NCBI GenBank assembly: GCA_035628135.1
Contig: DASPKM010000010.1
Location: 868,001 to 932,000 of the forward strand
DNA length: 64,000 nt
Direction: 5' to 3'
Source: DASPKM01 sp035628135
Lineage (GTDB): Bacteria > Bacteroidota > Bacteroidia > Chitinophagales > Chitinophagaceae
Below the pieces are notes generated by a model. It ran no database searches. It worked only from the letters and a program-made list of their open reading frames with translations, and was not told where the DNA came from. Below are positions 42,901-53,286 of this stretch, one piece after another (the stretch's first letter is position 1; each line of letters starts with the position of its first letter). A program made the translations under genes and the position numbers.

Positions 42901-44532
42901 TCACTGCCCAGCAGTCGCGAATAAATCACCCTTATTCCAGGTAGGCCTTGCCGTTGTTTGCGCAATGGAATAACTGATCAGGAAATTCAATTGCACATAG
43001 GTTTTGGCGGCGGTGAAATTAAAAATGCCGTTCATGCCGTCGGCGGACTGGTGATAATATTTGGTCCTCCATTGCCGTACGAACGATACCAGGTCAAAGC
43101 CAGGCACATTGCTTTTGTTGCCGTATTTAATATGCAGCGCCGGGATGCCGCTTAATACAAAACTGTATTGATCGCTGCGCACAAAACGGTTCTCATTCGG
43201 CTCGGGGTCTTTTTCTACGTCCAGTCCTAAATGGCCCGCGGCAAATTTTACATGGTCCATAATGCTGGAATGTTCCGCCCCCAAGGGCACTACCGAAAGC
43301 AGTGGAGCGATCACTGTAGGCATGTCGGTGTTTACATTGGCAACAATCGATCCTTTGGGAACGGTGGGGTTAGCCGCAAAGTACGAGGAGCCAAGCAATC
43401 CCATTTCTTCGGCGGTCACCATAAGAATCAGTATCGAGCGCTTTGGCCGTGCCCCTGAAGAAACATACACTCTTGAAATTTCCAGCAGCGAAGCCACGCC
43501 CGATGCATTGTCGTGCGCGCCATTGTATATGGAATCTCCATTAACTACCCTGCCAATGCCTAAATGGTCTAAATGCGCCGAATGCACTACGTATTCGTTC
43601 TTCAATTGCTTGTCCGATCCCGGTATCAATCCTACTACATTATAACTTTCAAAATCAGTGTGGCTTGTCCGGTAACCCGCCGAGAAAGTAACAGGCAACT
43701 CAAAAGACGAAGGCTTCCTGCTCCTGATATCGCCCAGCACCTGCGAAACAGTTTTGCCCGAGTTCATGAACAAACGCGCCAGCAAATGCCTGGTGCCGTT
43801 CAATGCAATGGCAATTTCGCCTGAAAAGCCACGGGTGTACGCAAGTGTTTTATCGGGATTCAGTGCCACATTGGTTTGCAGGGTGGGATTTGGATTGTTG
43901 CTGCCGCCTGCCGCCGGGTTGATATGAATAACGCCTACCGCTCCTTTTGAACGCGCCGTGTTCAATTTATTGCCGAGATTGGAAAGATGCGCGGTAATGG
44001 TAGAATGAAACCCTTCGGGCGCACCGGTGATCAATACCACGATCTTGCCTTTTACATCCACTCCCGCGTAGTCGGAATATACCCCGGGCACCTCGATGCC
44101 GTGGCCTACAAATACAATCGGGCCTTGGGCCGACGTAGCGGTTTTCATAGGATGTGCAATCGGCGAGAAATCGCGGAGGAATGCCAATGAATCTACGTTT
44201 CCATTTTTATCTTTCAACAGCGCATAGGCGGAAGCGTTATTTACTACCGAGCGCCGCAATACTAACTTTTGGGTAAAGCCGCCCGCATCGCCGCCCGGCT
44301 GCACGCCGATCTTCTTGAACTGGTCAACTACATAGTCAACCGCTGTCTGGTATCCCTCTGTACCGGGCAACCGGCCTTTCAGCCTGTCATCGGCCAGGTA
44401 TGCAATGTGCGAACGGATGGTATTGGTATCGATGCGGTTCATAGCCGCCTGAACATTTTTGGGGACAGTAATTTTTTGCGCGGATGCCTGTTGCAAGGCC
44501 ATGCAACCAATAAAGAGGAGATATTTTCTCAT
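42901..44532 (-). CDS. M28 family zinc aminopeptidase with PA domain, exported, 543 aa
   Basis: A signal peptide (MRKYLLFIGCMALQQASAQ) is followed by a helical N-terminal part, a PA (protease-associated) domain (about residues 135-235, with GKIVVLITGAPEG) and the M28 catalytic domain. Zinc-ligand motifs are visible: VHSAHLDHLG, YNGAHDNASGVASLLE, TAEEMGLLGS, NTDM and HIKYG. Members release N-terminal amino acids from peptides outside the cytoplasm. The start is set at 44532, where the signal peptide begins; ten upstream residues are unneeded. Confidence 0.92.
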   Translation of the reverse strand: MRKYLLFIGCMALQQASAQKITVPKNVQAAMNRIDTNTIRSHIAYLADDRLKGRLPGTEGYQTAVDYVVDQFKKIGVQPGGDAGGFTQKLVLRRSVVNNASAYALLKDKNGNVDSLAFLRDFSPIAHPMKTATSAQGPIVFVGHGIEVPGVYSDYAGVDVKGKIVVLITGAPEGFHSTITAHLSNLGNKLNTARSKGAVGVIHINPAAGGSNNPNPTLQTNVALNPDKTLAYTRGFSGEIAIALNGTRHLLARLFMNSGKTVSQVLGDIRSRKPSSFELPVTFSAGYRTSHTDFESYNVVGLIPGSDKQLKNEYVVHSAHLDHLGIGRVVNGDSIYNGAHDNASGVASLLEISRVYVSSGARPKRSILILMVTAEEMGLLGSSYFAANPTVPKGSIVANVNTDMPTVIAPLLSVVPLGAEHSSIMDHVKFAAGHLGLDVEKDPEPNENRFVRSDQYSFVLSGIPALHIKYGNKSNVPGFDLVSFVRQWRTKYYHQSADGMNGIFNFTAAKTYVQLNFLISYSIAQTTARPTWNKGDLFATAGQ

Positions 44533-44620
44533 AGCTGGAAGGTACAAAAAAACAAGGTCCATCTAAGGTTTGATGAAAAACTACCTGTATCTTAAAACCC
44601 GATCCCCAACACATAAAATA

Positions 44621-45208
44621 ATGAAAGCTTTTATCTTTTTATTGATCTTTTCCACGATGGCAGCCGGCACTACCGCCCAAGTCATTACTTATGATGATTT
44701 CCGGTCGGTGATACCACTTGTGCAGAAAGAAGATTATAAAGGAGCATTTGAAAAAACAAGCCAGCTCCTCAGTTCCACACAAAATGATTCATCGGACTTC
44801 CGCGGCATCGTTACCTACATGAATATCTTTTCAGCGGCCGGCATGGTATCGCTGCAGCAGATGACCCACGATGAATTTGCGAAGAACGCCGCTAAATATA
44901 TCGGACAATGGATAGTCATGTCCGCACATCCCTGCATTGACAGCTCGGAAAGGGCTTTTAATTCCTTGAAATTCGTAACCCGCGAAGGGCGGCTGTGGGG
45001 CATGACCACTACGTCTAACAACGACAAAACCGCCATCCTTTGTTTTGAATACTTCGACTATACAGATGAGATCAATCCCAGCGAATTCATCGGTAAAACA
45101 GTGCGTTGCGGCGGCGTTCTGAAATCCGTTGAAACAAATCCGAACAAGTCCACAATCTGGATATCGCGGCTGTATATTGCCAATGCTTTTGCAAGAGCGG
45201 CCAGATAA
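44621..45208 (+). CDS. Exported protein of unknown function, 195 aa
   Basis: A signal peptide (MKAFIFLLIFSTMAAGTTAQ) precedes about 175 soluble residues. Segments such as AKYIGQWIVMSAHPCIDSSERA and FIGKTVRCGGVLKSVET suggest a small beta-rich fold with two cysteines; no family is recognised. I use the ATG at 44621 because of the signal peptide; the reading frame extends to 44570 without coding character. It is followed after 35 nt by cydA, but a functional link is not evident. Confidence 0.72.
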   Translation: MKAFIFLLIFSTMAAGTTAQVITYDDFRSVIPLVQKEDYKGAFEKTSQLLSSTQNDSSDFRGIVTYMNIFSAAGMVSLQQMTHDEFAKNAAKYIGQWIVMSAHPCIDSSERAFNSLKFVTREGRLWGMTTTSNNDKTAILCFEYFDYTDEINPSEFIGKTVRCGGVLKSVETNPNKSTIWISRLYIANAFARAAR

Positions 45209-45243
45209 AATAATTCGACCGTTACCTTTACAAAAATCTCCGG

Positions 45244-46566
45244 ATGGACGATCTTCTAGCAGCCCGGTTACAAATGGCCATCTCGCTCGGGTTCCACATT
45301 GTTTTTGCATGCATAGGCATGACAATGCCCATCTTAATGGCCTTCAGCGAATGGAAATGGCTGCGCACCAAAAAACAGGAATACCTTGACGTTGCCAAAG
45401 CATGGTCAAAAGGAGTCGCGATATTTTTTGCGGTAGGCGCGGTATCGGGTACTGTATTATCTTTTGAATTAGGATTGCTTTTCCCCGGTTTCATGAAACA
45501 CGCGGGCCCCATCATCGGCATGCCGTTCTCGTGGGAAGGCACTGCTTTTTTTGTGGAAGCCATTGCACTCGGCATTTTTTTATATGGATGGAACCGCCTG
45601 AACAAATGGGTGCATTGGGCCTCGGGTATTGTCGTGGGTGTTTCAGGAGTGCTTTCCGGCATCTTCGTGGTATCTGCCAATGCTTGGATGAACAGTCCCG
45701 CGGGCTTTACCTGGCAAAATGGAAAAGCTATCAATATCGATCCTGTCGCCGCCATGTTCAACGATGCCTGGTTGTCGCAGGCATTGCACATGACGCTGGC
45801 CGCATTTATCGCCACCGCTTTTGCAGTGGCCGGCGTTCATGCGTTCCTGTTATTAAAGAACAGGAAGAACCTTTTCCATCGCACCGCCATCAAACTGGCA
45901 CTGTCATTTGGGGCAGTGACCGCATTGCTGCAACCCTTTAGCGGCGATTTTTCAGCCAAGGACATTGCCAGGCGGCAACCTGCCAAGCTGGCCGCGGCAG
46001 AAGCCCTGTATAAAACCAGCAAGCCCGCCGACCTGGTAATAGGCGGCATTCCCAACGATAAAACAGAAAGGGTCGATTATGCATTGCACATTCCCGGCTT
46101 CTTAAGTTTCCTGGCGCACGGTGATTTCAATGCAGAAGTAACAGGGCTGGATAAGTTTCCCAAAGATGAGCGTCCGCCTGTATTGATAACACACATCGCA
46201 TTCCAGGTAATGGTAGGTTGCGGAGGATTATTGGCGCTGGCGGGAATAATGTTCATTGTATTCAGCATACGCTGGCGGCGTATATTGTCTAAACGATGGT
46301 GGCTGATATTTGTATCGCTGCTTACACCACTCGGCTTTTTAGCAGTGGAGGCAGGATGGACGGTTACCGAAGTGGGCCGCCAGCCCTGGATCATTTATGG
46401 AGTAATGAAAACAAAAGATGCGGTATCTCCCATGCCGGGGCTGCAATATTCATTGTATATCATTTCGGCAGTATACCTGTTGCTTACCGTGATATTGATC
46501 TGGCAAATGAAGCGGCAGATCGCTACCGTTACAACATTATACCCCTCGGCAACTGAAACACAATAA
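45244..46566 (+). CDS. cydA: Cytochrome bd ubiquinol oxidase subunit I, 440 aa
   Basis: CydA is the haem- and quinol-binding subunit of the high-affinity terminal oxidase in the cytoplasmic membrane. The conserved N-terminal helix with haem-ligand His18 (LQMAISLGFHIVFACIG), GLLFPGFMKHAGPIIGMPFSWEG and the GRQPWIIYG motif are present. The polytopic pattern fits. At 440 aa it has the short quinol-loop form, seen also in CioA-type oxidases, so the CioAB subgroup is possible. It is followed 2 nt later by cydB. Confidence 0.95.
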   Translation: MDDLLAARLQMAISLGFHIVFACIGMTMPILMAFSEWKWLRTKKQEYLDVAKAWSKGVAIFFAVGAVSGTVLSFELGLLFPGFMKHAGPIIGMPFSWEGTAFFVEAIALGIFLYGWNRLNKWVHWASGIVVGVSGVLSGIFVVSANAWMNSPAGFTWQNGKAINIDPVAAMFNDAWLSQALHMTLAAFIATAFAVAGVHAFLLLKNRKNLFHRTAIKLALSFGAVTALLQPFSGDFSAKDIARRQPAKLAAAEALYKTSKPADLVIGGIPNDKTERVDYALHIPGFLSFLAHGDFNAEVTGLDKFPKDERPPVLITHIAFQVMVGCGGLLALAGIMFIVFSIRWRRILSKRWWLIFVSLLTPLGFLAVEAGWTVTEVGRQPWIIYGVMKTKDAVSPMPGLQYSLYIISAVYLLLTVILIWQMKRQIATVTTLYPSATETQ

Positions 46567-46568
46567 GC

Positions 46569-47558
46569 ATGCTTTCAGTCATCATTATCATATTGGCTAT
46601 CTCATTTGTGCTGTATGCACTGCTGGGAGGCGCTGACTTTGGCGCTGGCATTGTTGAAACCTTCGCGGGAAGAAGAGGGGAAAAAACAATTTCAAAAGCC
46701 ATCGCCCCTGTATGGGAGGCCAACCATGTATGGCTTATCCTGGCCATCGTTATCTTGTTCACCGGCTTTCCGCGTGTATACGCCGCCATCAGCACCGCGT
46801 TGCATATTCCTTTAATGATCGTGTTAATAGGCATCGTGCTGCGCGGCTCATCGTTTACCTTCCGGCATTACGACGTTACCCGCGATGAAACGCATAAATA
46901 CTTTACCATTTTTTTCCAGGTCTCCAGCTTTATTACGCCTTTCTTCTTAGGGGTAACCCTTGGCGCCATGATACGTGGCAACATCAGCCTGGATGCATCG
47001 GCCAGTTTTTACGAACAGTTCATCCGCCCATGGCTCAACGGTTTCTGTTTTACCATGGGATTGTTCACCACTTCTTTGTTCGCTTACATTGCCGCGGTGT
47101 TTTTGGTGGGTGAAACGATCGAGCAAAAAAAATATGCAAGGCTATCGCGGCTGTTCCTGTTTACCACTATTATTAGTGGCATGCTCGTATTTGTGGTTGC
47201 GGCGTTGCAGGGCCACCACCTGTTGAACGCATTCTTTCGGTCACCCATAAGCGTTGTTGCCCTTAGCATCGTAGTGTTGCTGATACCATTGGTCCTGCGG
47301 CTGCTTAATCAGCCGGTAATTGTGGTGTTGCGAGCTGTGGTGGGGTTACAGGTTACACTGATCATGCTCGGCTGGTTTGCCATCCAGTTCCCCGTGCTGG
47401 TTCAGGAGAGAAATGGCAACCATCTTACCTTTTACAATACCCAGGCGCCTCCCGCCACGCAGTACCAATTGCTGGTTGCCTTGTTTGTGGGGCTACTGCT
47501 GGTGCTGCCTGCCTTTTATTTCCTGTTCAAGGTGTTTAAGAAGCCGAAGGATTCGTAG
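46569..47558 (+). CDS. cydB: Cytochrome bd ubiquinol oxidase subunit II, 329 aa
   Basis: The N-terminus (ALLGGADFGAGIVETFAG) and VWEANHVWLILAIVILFTGFPRVY are diagnostic of CydB. Eight to nine hydrophobic segments fit the polytopic subunit. The length is slightly below the E. coli protein (379 aa), as in Bacteroidota and Cio-type enzymes. It overlaps nothing and starts 2 nt after cydA, so the two are co-expressed. No cydX-like microprotein was recognised immediately downstream. A terminator lies 92 nt after the stop. Confidence 0.95.
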   Translation: MLSVIIIILAISFVLYALLGGADFGAGIVETFAGRRGEKTISKAIAPVWEANHVWLILAIVILFTGFPRVYAAISTALHIPLMIVLIGIVLRGSSFTFRHYDVTRDETHKYFTIFFQVSSFITPFFLGVTLGAMIRGNISLDASASFYEQFIRPWLNGFCFTMGLFTTSLFAYIAAVFLVGETIEQKKYARLSRLFLFTTIISGMLVFVVAALQGHHLLNAFFRSPISVVALSIVVLLIPLVLRLLNQPVIVVLRAVVGLQVTLIMLGWFAIQFPVLVQERNGNHLTFYNTQAPPATQYQLLVALFVGLLLVLPAFYFLFKVFKKPKDS

Positions 47559-47650
47559 AGGTTGCTTGAGCTGCTGATCGGGGTATAAATGCAAAGCCTA
47601 ACCGATGAATAAATGGAACTGTGTAGAAGCAGCAGCAGGTGCTAAAAATA

Positions 47651-47687
47651 AAAAAGGGGTCTGAATAGAAATTCAACCCCGTTTTTA
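47651..47687. terminator. Terminator downstream of cydAB
   Basis: AAAAA-GGGGT (47651-47660) pairs with ACCCC-GTTTTT (47676-47686) across a short loop, followed by AAAA. The A- and T-rich flanks make it plausible in both directions, with the convergent T9SS gene on the other side. Confidence 0.8.
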
Positions 47688-47783
47688 AAATCCAATATCC
47701 TATGAAAAACCGAGGTAAAGATATAGTTTAGATTTTGAATCAACAATACTTATCCTACTAAATTTTATTAACAACGCAAGGCT

Positions 47784-48407
47784 TCAATTTTTCAGGAACT
47801 TATCAAACTGCTGTCTGCCAGTGCTTTTGTCCGTTATCCTGAGTATATATACGCCTTTTTCCAAAAATGAGACATCCACTACCTGGGGGCCATTGGCCAG
47901 GCTCTTAGCTATCCGTTGCTTTCCGAAGCCGTCGGTGATCAGTAAATCGATAGCGCATTCAGACCGTACGATCAGCAGCTTATCGGCGGGGTTAGGATAA
48001 AACCTGAACGATGTGCTGCCAGGCATTATCACCGTAACAGCATCTGAATAGGTTTCATTGCCGCTTTTGGCGGTGCATCGTATGCGGTAGTATACCTGTC
48101 CGCGTGTTGGGAACTCATCGGCAAACGAATATTTATACAATCCTTCGGCCGCTTTCAATATGCCAATGGCTTCATATATCTTTCCTTCCACGCTGCGCTC
48201 AATAGTAAAATATTCGGTGCTGTCCGCCCGGACCTGCCACTGAATATTGATCTTCTTATTATCGTGCACCTGGGTTTGAAAGGAAATAAAAAGCGGTGAA
48301 GCAGGTGATGTAAATGTATCAACCGTTACAACTGCATCGTACTGTCCGAGTACAATGAGGGGTGAAATAAGCAGTGCCAGGCAAAATTGCCAGAGCTGAT
48401 GTTTCAT
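47784..48407 (-). CDS. T9SS type A sorting-domain protein, 207 aa
   Basis: A signal peptide (MKHQLWQFCLALLISPLIVLG) precedes a fibronectin-like part (INIQWQVRADSTEYFTIERS). The last about 75 residues have the type A C-terminal sorting domain: FRFYPNPADKLLIV, a mid strand, and the ending VYILRITDKSTGRQQFDKFLKN. That domain directs export and attachment by the type IX secretion system. The protein is short for a T9SS cargo and has no enzyme domain. The start is moved to the ATG at 48407, since the upstream codon is GTG. Confidence 0.9.
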   Translation of the reverse strand: MKHQLWQFCLALLISPLIVLGQYDAVVTVDTFTSPASPLFISFQTQVHDNKKINIQWQVRADSTEYFTIERSVEGKIYEAIGILKAAEGLYKYSFADEFPTRGQVYYRIRCTAKSGNETYSDAVTVIMPGSTSFRFYPNPADKLLIVRSECAIDLLITDGFGKQRIAKSLANGPQVVDVSFLEKGVYILRITDKSTGRQQFDKFLKN

Positions 48408-48591
48408 TATAAGCACTTGGGTTAGTAGAAAATTGCTTCATTCACAAAATGTATGCCTGAAAATGAACGTAATGCGTGAAACACTTAGTATCGTTGCTAC
48501 GTTAAGGAAGTCATAAAGCGTTTTAATCTTTCTTCAAAGGAGTGCTTCACACGATATCCAACTTCAAACGTGCAGCGTAAATTTGCAGTCC

Positions 48592-50628
48592 ATGTCATTC
48601 AAAATCCATTTACCATATCAACCGTCCGGCGACCAACCCGAGGCCATACGCCAACTTACCGACGGCATTCTGCAGGGAGATAAATACCAAACCCTGCTCG
48701 GTGTAACGGGTTCAGGTAAGACCTTTACCATTGCCAATGTTATCCAAAACGTACAAAGGCCCACCCTGGTGCTTACACACAACAAGACCCTGGTTGCCCA
48801 GCTGTACGGCGAGTTCAGGCAATTCTTCCCTGACAATGCGGTGGGTTATTTCGTGAGCTATTACGATTACTACCAGCCCGAGGCATATATGCCCGTAAGC
48901 GATACCTATATCGAAAAAGACCTTTCTATTAATGAAGAGCTCGATAAGCTAAGGCTGCAGGCAACGGCCCAGCTACTTACCGGCCGCCGCGATATTATAG
49001 TGGTAGCCTCGGTGAGCTGTATTTATGGTATTGGTAACCCCAAAGAGTTCGAGAAAGGGGTCATCCGTATCACCCGCGGGCAGACCATCGCGCGGCAATC
49101 GTTCCTGCACTCACTGGTAAACTCCTTGTATAACCGAAGTACCATTGATTTCAACCGCGGGCAGTTCCGCGTAAAGGGCGATACCGTGGATATTAACCTG
49201 CCTTATGCCGACTACGCCTACCGGGTAACTTTCTTTGGCGATGAAATTGAAGAGATCGAAAGCCTGGACCTGCAATCGGGCAAGCGCATCGGCAAGGTGG
49301 ACCATGCGGCCATCTTCCCCGCCAATTTATACCTGGCGCCGCGGGACATGATGCAGCAAATACTCTACGAGATACAGGATGAGCTGGGCGCACAAACCGA
49401 TTACTTTAAATCAACCGGCAAATTCATAGAAGCCCAGCGGCTAAGCGAACGCGTGAATTACGACCTGGAAATGATCCGCGAGCTGGGTTATTGCAATGGA
49501 GTAGAAAACTATTCGCGGTTCTTCGACAGGCGTACGCCGGGCACCCGGCCGTTTTGCCTGCTGGATTATTTTCCAAAAGATTTTTTATGTGTGATAGATG
49601 AAAGTCACCAGACCATTCCCCAGGTAAGCGGCATGTACGGCGGCGACCGCAGCCGCAAACTGATATTGGTGGAGTATGGTTTCCGGCTTCCATCTGCCCT
49701 CGATAACCGGCCATTGAACTTCCATGAATTCGAGTCAATGCTCAACCAGGTGGTATTTGTATCGGCCACCCCCGGCGATTATGAGCTGGAAAAAACCGAG
49801 GGCGTGGTAGTGGAACAGGTGGTGCGTCCTACCGGCTTGCTGGACCCACCGATCGAGATCCGTCCATCGGTTAACCAGATAGACGACCTGCTGAACGAAA
49901 TAGACAAACGCGTCAAGAAGGGCGACCGCATACTGGTGACCACCCTTACCAAACGCATGGCCGAAGAGCTGGACAGGTACCTGCACCGCATCAATATAAA
50001 ATCCAAATACATCCATAGCGAAGTAGATACGCTGGAGCGGGTGGAGATACTAAGGCAGCTCAGGCTGGGCGAGATAGATGTGCTGGTAGGCGTAAACCTG
50101 TTAAGGGAGGGGCTGGACCTGCCCGAGGTTTCGCTGGTGGCCATACTGGATGCCGATAAGGAAGGTTTCCTGCGCAATGAGCGATCGCTAACCCAAACTG
50201 CTGGCCGTGCAGCCCGCAATGTGGACGGCCTGGTAATATTTTATGCCGATTCCATGACGGAAAGCATGCAAAGAACCATCGATGAAACCAACCGCCGCCG
50301 CGAAAAGCAGGTAGCCTACAATACGGAGCATGGTATTATTCCGCGCACGATTATAAAATCGAAGGAGCAGGTATTTGCGCAAACCTCTGTACTGGATATC
50401 AGGGGATACGATCCCGCATCGCCTTATGCCAACGAAAACGATACGCTCGTTAGCGTCGCGGCCGAAGAACAGGTAACCTATGCCACCATTCCCCAGCTGG
50501 AGAAGGCTATTGCTGCTACGAAGAAACAAATGGAAAAAGCGGCCCGTGACCTCGACTTCATGGAAGCGGCGCGCCTGCGCGATGAAATGTTTGCACTGCA
50601 GAAACAAGTAACGGAAATGAAGAAGTAG
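48592..50628 (+). CDS. uvrB: Excinuclease ABC subunit UvrB, 678 aa
   Basis: UvrB verifies DNA lesions in nucleotide excision repair together with UvrA and UvrC. Visible features are the Walker A (GVTGSGKT), the beta-hairpin region (GYFVSYYDYYQPEAYMP), the DESH box (IDESHQTIPQ), helicase motifs V and VI (LREGLDLPEVSLVAILDADK; QTAGRAARN) and a C-terminal UVR motif (EKAARDLDFMEAARLRDEM). The length fits. The ATG at 48592 is chosen over the upstream TTG at 48583. It is transcribed alone or with the AsmA gene 32 nt downstream. Confidence 0.97.
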   Translation: MSFKIHLPYQPSGDQPEAIRQLTDGILQGDKYQTLLGVTGSGKTFTIANVIQNVQRPTLVLTHNKTLVAQLYGEFRQFFPDNAVGYFVSYYDYYQPEAYMPVSDTYIEKDLSINEELDKLRLQATAQLLTGRRDIIVVASVSCIYGIGNPKEFEKGVIRITRGQTIARQSFLHSLVNSLYNRSTIDFNRGQFRVKGDTVDINLPYADYAYRVTFFGDEIEEIESLDLQSGKRIGKVDHAAIFPANLYLAPRDMMQQILYEIQDELGAQTDYFKSTGKFIEAQRLSERVNYDLEMIRELGYCNGVENYSRFFDRRTPGTRPFCLLDYFPKDFLCVIDESHQTIPQVSGMYGGDRSRKLILVEYGFRLPSALDNRPLNFHEFESMLNQVVFVSATPGDYELEKTEGVVVEQVVRPTGLLDPPIEIRPSVNQIDDLLNEIDKRVKKGDRILVTTLTKRMAEELDRYLHRINIKSKYIHSEVDTLERVEILRQLRLGEIDVLVGVNLLREGLDLPEVSLVAILDADKEGFLRNERSLTQTAGRAARNVDGLVIFYADSMTESMQRTIDETNRRREKQVAYNTEHGIIPRTIIKSKEQVFAQTSVLDIRGYDPASPYANENDTLVSVAAEEQVTYATIPQLEKAIAATKKQMEKAARDLDFMEAARLRDEMFALQKQVTEMKK

Positions 50629-50660
50629 GATGGGGTACGATAATTGAAGTTTATACCCCC

Positions 50661-53159
50661 ATGGAACAAGCAAAACCCCGCCCAACCGGGATGCGGCGAT
50701 ACCTGAGGTTATTGGCTAAGATTGCAGTGGCCTGCATACTGTTGGTTTTTTTGACCTGGACAGGCATCTACATATACTTTCGCTTAAACAAAGAACGGCT
50801 GCTGCAAAAAGTTTCAGAAACCGTCAGCTCCAGGCTAAGCGGCGAGGCCACGATTAAAGACATCGGCCTTAACTTCCTGGTGAATTTTCCCTACATCACG
50901 CTAAGGCTGGAAGAGGTAACGCTCCGAGATTCCATGTACAAAGTGCACCAGCACCACCTGCTGAAGGCAAAAAAATTTTTCATCAGCTCCACCACCTTTC
51001 AATTACTAAAGGGAAAGATAGAGCCTTCCAAGATCGTGATAGAGGATGCGCAGATCTTCTTATTTACAGATGCCAATGGCTACACCAACAGTTATATCAC
51101 TTCTCCGCCTGCAAAGGATGGCGAGACCAAAAAACTATCTTATCGTTCATTACCGGACAAGATAGTATTGAAGGACGTGCGCATTGTATTGTACAATCTT
51201 CTCAAAAGCAAATACCATGATCTCTTTGTGCGCAGGCTGCGCTGCGGCATCAATGTCTCAGACGGTTTCATCAATTTTAAAACCGATGTGGACATTGGCG
51301 TGAACAGCCTGGCCTTTAACATAGGCAAGGGGAGCTTTGCAAAAAATAAGGCGATAAGGGGCGATTTCAGGATGCGGTTCGATACACTGCAGCGGGAGCT
51401 TTCCATCGACAAGGCAAGGCTAAAGATCGGGGGAAGTCCTTTTACCGTTACGGCCAATTTTCGTTTCGACAGTACGCGGAACTTCAAATTACAGCTGAAC
51501 ACCGCACGCATTTCCTTCAGGCAGGCAGCAAGCCTGCTATCCAATAAACTTGCACGCAGGCTGGATTCGCTGGATTTTAAAAAGCCCATCGACCTGCAGG
51601 CAAACATCACGGGCAGAACAGCGTATAAGGATACGCCGTATGTAAACGTGCGCATGGTAGTCAAGGACAATTATGTTACCACGCCGCAAGGGAACCTTGA
51701 ACAGTGTTCTTTCACCGGTTCATATTCAAACCATGTTAGCGAAATTGTTTCACGTAATGATGAGAATTCCATTATACATATCAGCAAGCTGCAGGCGCAA
51801 TGGGAGGGAGTGCCCATAGCCAGCGAAAACATTCAGATCACCAACCTCCTGCATCCCGTAGTTACCTGCGATATTCAAAGCAATACCGATCTTTCAAAGC
51901 TGGATGAGCTCATCGGCAGTGAATCCTTTCGTTTCGTCAAGGGCGAGGCGCGTACCAAATTGTATTACCATGGCCCCATTGGAGATAGCACCAGCGCATC
52001 ACCTTATATCTCCGGCAGCTTCAGCTTCAACAATGCAGAAATAGAATACCTGCCGCGCAGCATTAAACTCTCCGACATCAATGGCGATATAATATTCGAT
52101 AGCTCGGACATACGGTTGAAGGATATTAAAGGAAAGGTGCAGCAAAGCCCTGTTACCATCAATGCCGAGATCAGGAATTTTTTTGCATTGATGGATATCG
52201 ATCCCGGTAAGCTCGAGTTGAACTCCTCTATCTACATGCCCCTGTTGGACGTACAACAGTTCAAGACCTTGCTTGGGCAGCGTAATAAAAGCGCTTCGCG
52301 AAAGGGCGGGGCCAGGCTGGTAAAGCTTTCGCGTTCCATCGACCGGTTTATGGACGTATGTAATATGAACACCAGCCTGCAGGCTGATAAAGTGCAATAC
52401 AAACGCTTTACCGCAACCGATGTAAAAGCCAACGTTTACCTGGCCAGCAATACCTGGCGGTTCAACAAAGTGTCCCTGAAACACGCGGACGGCTTGCTGG
52501 ACCTGGATGGCGAACTGGAGACCATGCCGCAGAACAATCACCGCTTCAATATGAACGCGCAGTTGCAGCGCATCAATATTTCACGTCTGTTCCAGGCCTT
52601 TAATGATTTTGGATTGCAGGATGTAAGCGCCGAAAACATCAGGGGCTTGCTCACCACCAGCATCAATTTGTCGGGAATGCTGGATGCCGATGCCACACCC
52701 ATTCCATCGTCGTTGCAGGGCGTCATTGACCTTTCGCTGCTAAAGGGCGAGCTCATTAATTTTGAACCGCTCCAGAAAATGTCATTGTTCCTGCTGAAAA
52801 AAAGGGATTTTTCCAACCTTGAGTTCGCGGAACTGAAAAACCGCATCCAGGTACAGGGCCAGTCAATTATTATCAATCGCATGGAGGTACAGTCTACTGC
52901 CCTCAGCATGTACGTGGAAGGCTTATACGACCTGCGCGGCGACTCAACCGACCTGGTAATACAGGTGCCATTGAGCAACCTTAAAAAGCGTAAGCCCGAC
53001 TATGTGCCGGAAAACAAGGGATTGGACGCAAAAACGGGCATGAGCGTGTATGTAAGGGCCAGGAGCGACAAAGGGGATGATATAGATTTTTCGGTGGGAC
53101 TGTTCCGGAAAAAATCGGTGCTGGAGAAAAGGAAATCTTCCAAAAATGGAAAGCCTTAG
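50661..53159 (+). CDS. AsmA-family outer-envelope protein, 832 aa
   Basis: A single N-terminal membrane span (about residues 20-42) anchors a long periplasmic part made of repeated beta strands, typical of the AsmA/TamB-like lipid-transfer superfamily. The opening (NFPYITLRLEEVTLRD) and the AsmA-like C-terminal region (QVQGQSIIINRMEVQSTALSMYVEGLYDL) fit. Relatives move phospholipids between membranes or affect outer-membrane assembly. It begins 32 nt after uvrB. No transport partner genes are adjacent. Confidence 0.88.
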   Translation: MEQAKPRPTGMRRYLRLLAKIAVACILLVFLTWTGIYIYFRLNKERLLQKVSETVSSRLSGEATIKDIGLNFLVNFPYITLRLEEVTLRDSMYKVHQHHLLKAKKFFISSTTFQLLKGKIEPSKIVIEDAQIFLFTDANGYTNSYITSPPAKDGETKKLSYRSLPDKIVLKDVRIVLYNLLKSKYHDLFVRRLRCGINVSDGFINFKTDVDIGVNSLAFNIGKGSFAKNKAIRGDFRMRFDTLQRELSIDKARLKIGGSPFTVTANFRFDSTRNFKLQLNTARISFRQAASLLSNKLARRLDSLDFKKPIDLQANITGRTAYKDTPYVNVRMVVKDNYVTTPQGNLEQCSFTGSYSNHVSEIVSRNDENSIIHISKLQAQWEGVPIASENIQITNLLHPVVTCDIQSNTDLSKLDELIGSESFRFVKGEARTKLYYHGPIGDSTSASPYISGSFSFNNAEIEYLPRSIKLSDINGDIIFDSSDIRLKDIKGKVQQSPVTINAEIRNFFALMDIDPGKLELNSSIYMPLLDVQQFKTLLGQRNKSASRKGGARLVKLSRSIDRFMDVCNMNTSLQADKVQYKRFTATDVKANVYLASNTWRFNKVSLKHADGLLDLDGELETMPQNNHRFNMNAQLQRINISRLFQAFNDFGLQDVSAENIRGLLTTSINLSGMLDADATPIPSSLQGVIDLSLLKGELINFEPLQKMSLFLLKKRDFSNLEFAELKNRIQVQGQSIIINRMEVQSTALSMYVEGLYDLRGDSTDLVIQVPLSNLKKRKPDYVPENKGLDAKTGMSVYVRARSDKGDDIDFSVGLFRKKSVLEKRKSSKNGKP

Positions 53160-53286
53160 TAAATGCCGGGGGTGCTGCCGGAAGTGTACTGAGGCCTGTC
53201 CGCAAATTTTCTAAGGAATACTACTTATTATACGTATTTGAAAATAATTAGGCAAGGCAGGCGTTATAGGGCAAATCCCATATCAG

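Noticed and set aside
48578..48585. TAAATTTG box just upstream of uvrB
   Set aside because: It matches TAnnTTTG but has no TTTG at about 19 bp upstream, and transcription would begin almost at the start codon.
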